A DNA stretch of 18,395 bases, taken from positions 1-18,395 of the forward strand of contig JACREA010000046.1 of assembly GCA_016218465.1 (NCBI GenBank). The letters are read 5' to 3'. Source of the stretch: Nitrosomonadales bacterium (GTDB lineage: Bacteria; Pseudomonadota; Gammaproteobacteria; Burkholderiales; Gallionellaceae). The stretch's first letter is position 1; the number at the start of each line of letters is the position of its first letter. A program made the translations under genes and the position numbers. Shown one piece after another: positions 7,335 through 14,059 of the stretch. The notes beneath the pieces were generated by a model. It saw nothing but the letters and a program-made list of their open reading frames with translations. It had not been told where the DNA came from and searched no databases.

Positions 7335-8048
7335 CATTGCACCGTTGATTGAAATGATTTGCCCGGAAATATAAGCGGCGCGGTCGGAAGCGAGAAAAGA
7401 GATGAGATCGGCTACTTCTTCGGGGCGTCCGGCGCGTTTCATTGGCACACTGGTGTTGATGGTTTCCTTGGGAAAGCTGGATTCGGTCATGGGTGAAACA
7501 ATAATCCCCGGCGCGACTGCATTGACCGTGATGCCTCGGCTGGCGAGCTCCAGCGCAAGAGATTTGGTTGCACCATGCAGACCGGCTTTGGCTGCCGCAT
7601 AGTTCACTTGCCCTCGATTGCCCATCACCGCTGCCAATGAAGACAGGTTAATGATACGTCCCCAGCGCTTGCTTATCATGGGCATGAGCAGCGGTTGGGT
7701 GACATTGAAGAAACCATTCAACGACACGTCAATTACCCTTGTCCATTGTTCAGGACGCATCCCGGGCATTACTGCATCATCATGAATGCCTGCGTTATTT
7801 ACCACGATCTGAATCGCTCCATCATTCAGCAGTTGTTCGAGTGCAGCTTTGGTTGTTTGCGCGTTGGTGATGTCAAAAGAAATAGCCTTGGAGATTCCGC
7901 CGTTGGCAGTTATTTCAGAAGCGACCTGCTGGGCATGCTCAAGGTTGCTGTTGGCATGCACGATCACCTGATAGCCATCTGCAGCCAGTTGGCGGCACAC
8001 CGCTGCCCCGATAGCGCCACTGCCGCCAGTAACCAGCGCCCGCTTCAT
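7329..8048 (-). CDS. apeQ: 3-oxoacyl-ACP reductase (FabG/ApeQ-like ketoreductase)
   Basis: This 239-residue short-chain dehydrogenase reduces the beta-keto group after each condensation, using NADPH, in the cytoplasm. The Rossmann motif TGGSGAIG lies at 7-14, NNAG at 84-87, Asn110, and the catalytic Ser137, Tyr150 and Lys154 (YAAAK) have the spacing of FabG. The C-terminus matches FabG-like enzymes (GQIISINGAMA). Its ATG overlaps the stop of the dehydratase gene in ATGA (8045-8048), so it is translationally coupled. Position after ketosynthase, chain-length-factor and ApeP-type genes makes it the aryl polyene ketoreductase rather than a housekeeping FabG. The ape name is by analogy with the aryl polyene clusters of gammaproteobacteria. 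Confidence 0.93.
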   Translation of the reverse strand: MKRALVTGGSGAIGAAVCRQLAADGYQVIVHANSNLEHAQQVASEITANGGISKAISFDITNAQTTKAALEQLLNDGAIQIVVNNAGIHDDAVMPGMRPEQWTRVIDVSLNGFFNVTQPLLMPMISKRWGRIINLSSLAAVMGNRGQVNYAAAKAGLHGATKSLALELASRGITVNAVAPGIIVSPMTESSFPKETINTSVPMKRAGRPEEVADLISFLASDRAAYISGQIISINGAMA

Positions 8049-8488
8049 GCCGTGGCCCTGTCAGCGTCCAGCACCACCGTGGCGCGGCCTCGCAGCAATT
8101 CCACCTCGCCGGCATGCAGCGTGAAGTTGTAGCACACACTGCTTTGCTCGGACATCAGTTGCTCAGCATCAATCAGCATGTCTTCGTTGTAATCGCTCAG
8201 GTATTCAACCCTGGCAACTACGTCGCGTACGCTCACCAGCAGTCCGGCGCGTGGACGCCGGCCGACCGCACCGGTGAGACCGCCATGCACTGCCATGGCC
8301 TGTGCGGCAAATTCTATCCCGCACAAAGCGCGCACCTTGCCGTCGCGCGCCATGGGATTGCTGGTGTCAAAGTGGCTTTGCGCAATGCAAGTGATGTGAG
8401 TTGCATCCCACTGAATTACACCTGTCAGCAGGCACATGTCGCCTGCATGAGGGATCAGCGCCCGAATTTGGGTTTGGTCGATCAGCAT
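8045..8488 (-). CDS. apeP: ApeP-type hot-dog 3-hydroxyacyl-ACP dehydratase
   Basis: The 147-residue product belongs to the ApeP-like hot-dog dehydratases that remove water from the 3-hydroxyacyl chain to give each double bond of the polyene. It shows LIPHAGDMCLL (11-21) and the central helix GIEFAAQAMAVHGG (57-70), both characteristic of this group. It is cytoplasmic, with no signal or membrane segment. Its start overlaps the chain-length-factor gene by 7 bases and its stop overlaps the ketoreductase start, so the four synthase genes form one coupled unit. In characterised aryl polyene systems ApeP works in a complex with a second small dehydratase, ApeI. A matching FabA/FabZ-type gene is present at 17919-18239 in the other operon. 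Confidence 0.88.
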   Translation of the reverse strand: MLIDQTQIRALIPHAGDMCLLTGVIQWDATHITCIAQSHFDTSNPMARDGKVRALCGIEFAAQAMAVHGGLTGAVGRRPRAGLLVSVRDVVARVEYLSDYNEDMLIDAEQLMSEQSSVCYNFTLHAGEVELLRGRATVVLDADRATA

Positions 8489-9276
8489 GGCTGAACCATA
8501 ATATTTACCTGGTTGCCAGCAACGTAGTTAATACAGACTTGCTTTTGGGTACGGGCAGCAAGAGCAACCAACAGCGGCAGTCCGCGCGCGGCTGGAGTGC
8601 CGAGTCGCATGGATTCCAGCTGCGGATTTGCAATTGGTGTGCTGGCGCCATTATTGCGGCTGATGCTGATCTCCAGCCCGGCCAGACTGCGGTTCGTTTT
8701 GTTGCCACTTAGCACCAAACCAATGCCAAAACCGGCGCTAATTGGTCGAGCATCATGCACGGGATGTGTGTAGGGAGTATCGTAGGACATCAGTACCACA
8801 GCATCTTTATCTGTATAAGCTTGTGCTCCGGCTTCAATGAGTCCGGCTACAAAGCTATCATCGTAACAGGCCAGGCTGATGGAAGGCTCCATGGATTTTG
8901 TCGCAATAGACCAGTAGCCGGAAGGCGCATTGTGTACCGAGTTATGGAAGCGAGTCGGAGATATTTCACGGCCCTCGGCAGCGAGCGCTTCGAAAATTGC
9001 CTGCATGTTTTCGCCTTCTCCTGCAGAAGAGGCAAAAACGGAAGGCAGTTCAGAAGCATTGCGCTGAGCGTGGGCAACTGCTTCACAACCCACAGCCAGC
9101 GCGATTTTGACTGCGGGCCCGGTGCGGCGGCGCTCGGCTGACGGCAGAAAATCGTTTGGCGGAATAACAAGGGCCGCATCGATGTAAGCAGCGGTTCCAG
9201 CCAGAATAGCCTGGCTAGCCTGCCAACCGCAAAGTCCGGGGCCGAGAACTCCCACTCCTTCAACAAAAATCTTCAT
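8482..9276 (-). CDS. apeC: Ketosynthase-like chain-length factor (ApeC-like)
   Basis: The 264-residue product matches only the N-terminal part of a ketosynthase and is about two thirds of its length, as in the ApeC beta-ketoacyl synthase-like family. It has VEGVGVLGPG (5-14), FHNSVHNAPSGYWSIA (110-125) and SLACYDDSFVAGLIEA (134-149). It lacks the two catalytic His regions of a full ketosynthase. In the characterised aryl polyene system ApeC forms a heterodimer with the ketosynthase ApeO and acts like a chain-length factor. ATG 9276 is chosen over the upstream in-frame start because it forms an ATGA overlap with the ketosynthase stop (9273-9276). Oddly, Cys137 falls where the ketosynthase nucleophile would align. 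Confidence 0.88.
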   Translation of the reverse strand: MKIFVEGVGVLGPGLCGWQASQAILAGTAAYIDAALVIPPNDFLPSAERRRTGPAVKIALAVGCEAVAHAQRNASELPSVFASSAGEGENMQAIFEALAAEGREISPTRFHNSVHNAPSGYWSIATKSMEPSISLACYDDSFVAGLIEAGAQAYTDKDAVVLMSYDTPYTHPVHDARPISAGFGIGLVLSGNKTNRSLAGLEISISRNNGASTPIANPQLESMRLGTPAARGLPLLVALAARTQKQVCINYVAGNQVNIMVQPC

Positions 9277-10469
9277 CGGTTGCCCCTTCCAATCACCAGA
9301 CTGCAATTGCTGCCGCCAAACCCAAGTGAATTGGATAGCACGCGGTTCACCGTTTGCTGCCTGTTTTGAGTCAGGTAATTACTTTTTAGCGCGGGGTCCA
9401 GAGTCTTGGTATTCAAGCCGCCGGGCATGAATCCGTGCTGGATACATAACGCAGAAATTATGGCTTCGGTTACACCTGCAGCACCCAGCAGGTGACCGGT
9501 CGCACCTTTGGTTGAGCTGCATGGTGTATTGTGGCCAAAAACACTGAATACAGCCTGATCTTCTGCTGCATCGTTTGATTTCGTGCCAGTGCCATGCAGA
9601 TTGACGTAATCGATGTCGCCGGCTGACAACCCTGCTGCTTGCAGTGCAGCCTGAATTGCTTTTTGTGCTCCCAAGCCCTCAGGGTGAGGCGTGGACATGT
9701 GATAGGCATCGCTGCTTTCGCCAACGCCGAGCAGCATGACTGAGTCCGGGCTGGAATGGGCAGTGACTTTCTCCAGCAATACAAAGCCCGCAGCCTCGCC
9801 GATAGAGATGCCGTTGCGATCGGCGTCAAACGGGCAGCAGGGGCGATTGGATACCAGACCTAAAGAGTTGAAGCCGTATAACGTTGTTAAGCACAGCGAA
9901 TCAACGCCACCGACAATCGCAGCATCGCACAGCCCGGCTTTTATCATGCGCGAAGCGCTGCCGAACACTTTTGCAGATGAAGAGCATGCAGTTGATACGA
10001 CCATGGATGGTCCTGCAAGATCAAGAACATGCTGCACGAAGTCAGCAACCGAATAGCAGCTATGCGAGCCAAAATAATTCAAGCTTGCAGGCAGGGCGCC
10101 GGTTACCGGGTCGCGTTGCCGGTAGGCAAGCTCGGTTTCGAGGATGCCGGAGGTGCTGGTGCCCAAAAACAAACCAATGCGTTCACGCCCATAACGCTCA
10201 CGAGCGGATTCAATCGCTTTCGCGAAATTGTCCTGTTCAAGACCAAGCTGTGCAAGGCGGTTGTTGCGGCAATCGTATGCGGCGAGGTCGGGACGCACAG
10301 GGCGATCTTCGAGGCCGTTGATACGGCCGATATAAGTATCCAGTTCGACATCAATAAAATCACAGTGAGACAGACCGGATTTTCCGGCAAGCAAAGCGTT
10401 AAGCGTAGCATTGGTTCCTGCGCCCAAAGGTGTAACAAGGGTGAATGCTTTAAATTGGAGGGGATGCAA
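9273..10469 (-). CDS. apeO: Beta-ketoacyl-ACP synthase (FabF-like, ApeO-type)
   Basis: This complete 398-residue ketosynthase performs decarboxylative condensation of malonyl-ACP with the growing aryl polyenoyl chain. The nucleophile is Cys162 in VVSTACSSSA, the catalytic His residues are His292 (LHGTGTKSND) and His326 (KGATGHLLGAAG), and Lys321 is also present. The C-terminus has NSLGFGGSN, typical of FabF-like enzymes. It is the first gene of the minus-strand operon and is coupled by ATGA to the ApeC-like gene, which suggests the two proteins form a heterodimer. By sequence alone it could be an ApeR-type homodimeric synthase; the tight coupling to apeC favours ApeO. A weak AGAAAG lies before the start, and the promoter must be in the 346-base divergent spacer. 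Confidence 0.93.
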   Translation of the reverse strand: MHPLQFKAFTLVTPLGAGTNATLNALLAGKSGLSHCDFIDVELDTYIGRINGLEDRPVRPDLAAYDCRNNRLAQLGLEQDNFAKAIESARERYGRERIGLFLGTSTSGILETELAYRQRDPVTGALPASLNYFGSHSCYSVADFVQHVLDLAGPSMVVSTACSSSAKVFGSASRMIKAGLCDAAIVGGVDSLCLTTLYGFNSLGLVSNRPCCPFDADRNGISIGEAAGFVLLEKVTAHSSPDSVMLLGVGESSDAYHMSTPHPEGLGAQKAIQAALQAAGLSAGDIDYVNLHGTGTKSNDAAEDQAVFSVFGHNTPCSSTKGATGHLLGAAGVTEAIISALCIQHGFMPGGLNTKTLDPALKSNYLTQNRQQTVNRVLSNSLGFGGSNCSLVIGRGNR

Positions 10470-10815
10470 AAGAAGCTTTCTAAAAATATTTGGGACTTAA
10501 CGTAACAAATTTTATCAGAAAAACACTATTTGATGGACCGGAATACTGCGCCAAGGCAAGCAACATGGTGAAATGAACGCGCTGAAAAATGGCGCTTTCA
10601 AATTTTCGCAGTATTAAAAAAGAAATGGTAGCTGCAATCTTTACTGAAGGAGATATTTGCAGTGCGAAACAATTTAAGCGGATTCTTGATTCTGTGTTTA
10701 AGCAATTCATGTAGATGATATCGCTCTTGATTCCTTTGGTCAGGCACCAATACTCGGATTAATATAAAATGATGGTCATAAACTTATCAAAGTTAAATAA
10801 ATAGAAAGTTCGCGC
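10470..10815. other. Divergent intergenic region between ketosynthase and methyltransferase genes
   Basis: This AT-rich 346-base spacer must hold the promoters of the minus-strand synthase operon and of the plus-strand methyltransferase. It contains a 9-bp perfect inverted repeat, AATACTGCG (10542-10550) and CGCAGTATT (10607-10615), enclosing GCGC (10579-10582) and GGCGC (10591-10595). A strong AAGGAG (10647-10652) precedes an 18-codon GTG frame (10662-10718) that starts V-R-N-N-L-S-G-F-L-I-L. This may be a leader peptide or chance. No longer gene is supported. Confidence 0.5.
10736..10765 (+). promoter_or_regulatory. Weak promoter candidate for the methyltransferase gene
   Basis: TTGGTC (10736-10741) and TAATAT (10760-10765) are separated by 18 bases and lie about 50 bases before the methyltransferase ATG. 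Both boxes are only partial matches to the sigma-70 consensus; an overlapping TATAAA at 10763-10768 is an alternative -10 box. Confidence 0.3.
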
Positions 10816-11580
10816 ATGAACCCCCTTGGTAACCAGGATCAATTGCCGGTCAAAGCGCCGCATCTCCCACTGACAGAGTACTACCAGACAGAACAAGAAC
10901 GTCAGGCATATTTGAAAAAAATATTTGATGATACTGCGCCTGACTATGACCGCATAGAAAGGTTGATGGCGTTTAATACCGGGTCTAGCTACCGGCGCCA
11001 TGCGCTTGTTCGTGCAGGCCTGCAAGCAAACATGAAAGTTCTCGACGTTGGAGTGGGCACAGGCCTGGTTGCGGCGCAGGCCTGTATATTGACTGGCGAT
11101 CCTTCTTGCGTGATTGGTGTGGATCCGAGCACAGGCATGATGGCGGCCAGCAATGTCCCCGAGGGTATGGTGTTGATGGAGGGGCGCGCCGAGGCGTTGC
11201 CTTTTCCCGATAATCATTTCGATTTTCTGAGTATGGGCTATGCACTGCGCCATATCAGCGATTTGAGTGTGGCATTTGCGGAATTTGAACGCGTCTTGAA
11301 ACCGGGCGGACGATTGTGTATTCTGGAAATGACCAAGCCGCGAAGTAGTTTAGGCACATGGATCCTGAAAACATATATGCGCGGAGTAATACCGTTGCTG
11401 ACCCGGATCGTTTCAAAGAAAAAGAATAGCGAAACCATCTGGCGCTATTTTTGGGACAGCATCGAAGCCTGCGTACCGCCCGAGAGGGTGATGGCGACAC
11501 TGCGTTCCGCAGGACTGATGCAGGTTAACAGGCACGTGGAAATTGGCATATTTTCCGAATACCAGGCGGTCAAGGCTTAA
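10816..11580 (+). CDS. UbiE/COQ5-like class I SAM-dependent methyltransferase
   Basis: The 254-residue product has a class I methyltransferase fold with the SAM-binding motif VLDVGVGTG (75-83), an acidic strand end GVDPS (about 100-104), EALPFPDNHFDF (motif II region) and VLKPGGRLCILEMTKP (motif III), the pattern of the UbiE/MenG C-methyltransferases. UbiE itself methylates the benzoquinol ring in ubiquinone and menaquinone synthesis. This copy lies alone on the plus strand, divergent from the ketosynthase operon and ended by a strong terminator, so it is not in a quinone operon. Aryl polyenes commonly carry a ring methyl group, so C-methylation of the hydroxyphenyl head is the most attractive role. 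A second housekeeping UbiE cannot be excluded. Confidence 0.87.
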   Translation: MNPLGNQDQLPVKAPHLPLTEYYQTEQERQAYLKKIFDDTAPDYDRIERLMAFNTGSSYRRHALVRAGLQANMKVLDVGVGTGLVAAQACILTGDPSCVIGVDPSTGMMAASNVPEGMVLMEGRAEALPFPDNHFDFLSMGYALRHISDLSVAFAEFERVLKPGGRLCILEMTKPRSSLGTWILKTYMRGVIPLLTRIVSKKKNSETIWRYFWDSIEACVPPERVMATLRSAGLMQVNRHVEIGIFSEYQAVKA

Positions 11581-11634
11581 CCAAAAATTGCAAATTCGCC
11601 CGCCGTTTGAAATAACCATGCATGATAACAACAG

Positions 11635-11668
11635 GGGCAGGATCACTGGTCCTGCCCTTTGTATTTTT
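11635..11668 (+). terminator. Rho-independent terminator after the methyltransferase gene
   Basis: GGGCAGGA (11635-11642) pairs perfectly with TCCTGCCC (11650-11657) over a 7-nt loop and is followed by TTTGTATTTTT. It lies 55 bases after the methyltransferase stop and separates that gene from the radical SAM gene. Confidence 0.9.
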
Positions 11669-11775
11669 CGCACACCCTGGATTGGCTTTGCAAGCCCGGC
11701 TGGCCGCCCCGGCTTTTGGAACCAACCGGATAAGCATGAAATAATTTTTCAAAATGTTAGTAAAGGGTGGCGTGC

Positions 11776-13116
11776 ATGAAGAAAATCCTCCTTATCAATC
11801 CTGCATACAAGGGAAGCCTGCATTCCAATATCAAGGTGCTGGCGATTCCGCCGATGAATCTTGCCATCATTGCCCGCTATACGCCCGCTCACTTTGACGT
11901 GCAAATTGTTGACGAGTCCATGGAAGATCTGGATTTTGACGCATCGGTGGATCTGGTCGGCATTACCTGCATGACTCCCCTGGCGCCGCGTGCCTATGAA
12001 ATTGCCGACAATTTCCGCAAGCGTGGAGTCCCGGTGGTGATGGGCGGGATACACGTCTCGTACATGACGGATGAGGCATTGCGCTACGCCGATGCGGTCG
12101 TGGTCGGCGAGGGCGAAAACATCTGGCCGAAGCTGCTGGAAGATTTCGAGCGGGGGCAAATGCAGAAGGTCTACCGGGCGAGCGAGCCGCCCGACATCGA
12201 AGACTTGCTGGCGCCGCGCCGAGATTTGCTCAAAGGAAAGTATTTTGTGGAGACCGTGCAGACGGGGCGCGGCTGCCCGATCAACTGCAATTTCTGTTCG
12301 GTTACAGCGTTTAACGGGTCGCGTTACCGGGTGCGCAATATCGACAGCGTGATAGATGAAATTCACACCATCAAGTCCAAGCGCATTTTCATCGTGGACG
12401 ACAACATCGTCGGGCAAGGGCCGAGATATATCAAGAGAGCCAAGGATTTCTTTGACCGGCTGCAGGACTGCAACAAAGAGTGGGGCGGGCAGACCTGTCT
12501 CTCCATCGTGGAGCATGACGACGTGCTGAAATCCGCGCAGCGCAGCGGCTGCAAGGGCTTTTTGATCGGTTTCGAATCGCTGGATACCGCCACCATTGAT
12601 TCCATGCACAAGTCCGTCAACCTGCGGCCCAATACCCGCAATTTCGGCGATGCTATCAAGAAGATTCATGATCACGGCATCGCTATTGTAGGTTGTTTTA
12701 TTTTCGGAACCGAGGGGCAGAACAAGGATGCGTTCCGGCGTACCATCGACTTCGTGCTGGAGAATGAAATTGACGCCGTGCAACTGTCCCTGGAGACGCC
12801 GTTGCCGGGCACCGCGTTTTACAAACAGATGGCCGAGGAAAACCGTCTGCTGTTGACCAACTACCCGAACGACTGGAAGCACTACACGATCTTTGAGCCG
12901 GTATTCAGGATGAATGGCATGTCGCCGCGCGAGGCTTACGAGGGGCTACTTGAGGCCTATGCGGAGGTGTCATCGCTTAAGTCGTCACTGGTACGCGGCC
13001 TGCGAACCTTCCGCAACACCCGCAGCCTGTTCAGTACCGGCATTTCCTTTTCATGGAATTATCAAGCCTACAAGACCATACGCAATACACCGACGCCGTT
13101 GGCGGAGATCGATTGA
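11776..13116 (+). CDS. B12-binding-domain radical SAM enzyme
   Basis: The 446-residue product has a Rossmann-like N-terminal domain (about 3-130) of the cobalamin-binding type, with MNLAIIARYTP, GITCMTP, VMGGIHVS and VGEGE. A radical SAM core follows with the 4Fe-4S ligands Cys167, Cys171 and Cys174 in GRGCPINCNFC. GFESLD and the C-terminal region SLETPLPGT are typical of the BchE/HpnP-like class. Such enzymes catalyse methylations, ring closures or rearrangements on unactivated carbons. ATG 11776 with AAAGGG eight bases upstream is preferred to GTG 11767. The gene is richer in GC than its neighbours: 73 of 120 bases at 12061-12180, against 43 of 120 at 2881-3000 in the chorismatase. It stands alone between a terminator and a convergent operon. 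Its substrate is unknown; it may be a tailoring enzyme or an unrelated insertion. Confidence 0.88.
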   Translation: MKKILLINPAYKGSLHSNIKVLAIPPMNLAIIARYTPAHFDVQIVDESMEDLDFDASVDLVGITCMTPLAPRAYEIADNFRKRGVPVVMGGIHVSYMTDEALRYADAVVVGEGENIWPKLLEDFERGQMQKVYRASEPPDIEDLLAPRRDLLKGKYFVETVQTGRGCPINCNFCSVTAFNGSRYRVRNIDSVIDEIHTIKSKRIFIVDDNIVGQGPRYIKRAKDFFDRLQDCNKEWGGQTCLSIVEHDDVLKSAQRSGCKGFLIGFESLDTATIDSMHKSVNLRPNTRNFGDAIKKIHDHGIAIVGCFIFGTEGQNKDAFRRTIDFVLENEIDAVQLSLETPLPGTAFYKQMAEENRLLLTNYPNDWKHYTIFEPVFRMNGMSPREAYEGLLEAYAEVSSLKSSLVRGLRTFRNTRSLFSTGISFSWNYQAYKTIRNTPTPLAEID

Positions 13117-13192
13117 TCCAGGTTGATTGCCTGCGACCCTGTATATGAACACTGAGCCGTGTTCTGAAGCAACTGGCTTGTTTTATAGTACG

Positions 13193-14059
13193 TTAAATGT
13201 CAGAGGACTGATTACAGGCGGTTGTGAGCGAAACGGATTTCAGGTTATGTGCCTGAAGATGTTTCAGCAAGAGCGGTAAAACTTCCAGAATTACCTGTGT
13301 GTTGTTGTTTGGCCGGTTCGGGCGGCCATCATGCAAAAGCAAAATGTCTCCAGCTGCAAGGTCACGCAGAAGTTTTTGCAATACCTGCCCCGAATGTCTG
13401 GCAAATGTGTCAAATCCGCGCCGTGTCCAAGTGGTACAGCACAATCCTGTTTGTTCAACTACCGGGGCAAGGAATGGGGGGCGAAATCCCATTGGCGCTC
13501 GAAAGAACTTTGGCGTGACACCGGTAATGGCGCCTATCGTTGCCTGAGCAGACTCGATTTCGCGCAGAATGCCACTTGGACCGAAAAAGGCGAATGCGTA
13601 GGGGTGGCTGTTGGTATGGTTTTCCAGGCTATGTCCGCGCATGATGATTTCACGGGCCAGATCCGGGTAAGCCGAGACTTTGTTGGCGATACAGAAAAAA
13701 CTTGCCTTGGCGCCATATTGGTCGAGCAGGTCGAGTACCAAAGGGGTAATTTCAGGATCCGGGCCATCGTCAAAGGTGATCGTTATTTCTCGCCGATGTC
13801 TTGCACCGGCAGGCAGGTGTGTCATGTTTGGTCCGAGCAGCCGGCTTTTGGGCCACATGACTCCTGCAGAGAGGCACAAATAGTTTAGCAATATTGCGCC
13901 AAGTGCCCATTGCCAGAAGGCGGGATTCAGTATAGCCAGTAGTGCACTGCCAATATGCACCATCGCGCTTATTTTCAGCGCCGGAGTGGTGATCCAATGA
14001 AGGACAGAGGCTTTACTATTCCCATTGGGAGCGATAGCGGGTTTCAGGCAATTTTTCAT
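13193..14059 (-). CDS. Membrane-anchored NodB-domain (CE4) polysaccharide deacetylase family protein
   Basis: The 288-residue product begins with two hydrophobic segments (about 28-46 and 50-68) that should anchor it in the inner membrane, then has a NodB domain. Motif 1 is TFDDGPD (95-101, catalytic base and metal Asp), motif 2 is HTNSH (148-152, metal His residues), motif 3 is RAPMGFRPP (187-195), and LLLHDGR (about 240-246) is motif 5. The catalytic set looks complete. CE4 enzymes remove N- or O-acetyl groups from glycans. Its ATG shares one base with the exporter's TAA (14059), so it is translationally coupled to the MMPL gene. That makes a role in pigment anchoring or release likely, perhaps on an acetylated sugar added by the glycosyltransferase. 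The substrate is not visible. Confidence 0.9.
   Translation of the reverse strand: MKNCLKPAIAPNGNSKASVLHWITTPALKISAMVHIGSALLAILNPAFWQWALGAILLNYLCLSAGVMWPKSRLLGPNMTHLPAGARHRREITITFDDGPDPEITPLVLDLLDQYGAKASFFCIANKVSAYPDLAREIIMRGHSLENHTNSHPYAFAFFGPSGILREIESAQATIGAITGVTPKFFRAPMGFRPPFLAPVVEQTGLCCTTWTRRGFDTFARHSGQVLQKLLRDLAAGDILLLHDGRPNRPNNNTQVILEVLPLLLKHLQAHNLKSVSLTTACNQSSDI

Noticed and set aside
11749..12882. 377-codon minus-strand frame opposite the radical SAM gene
   Set aside because: It is a shadow of the GC-rich radical SAM gene, whose plus-strand frame has the CxxxCxxC motif and a good ribosome site.
13331..13888. 185-codon plus-strand frame opposite the deacetylase
   Set aside because: The minus strand encodes an intact NodB domain; the plus frame has no recognisable features.
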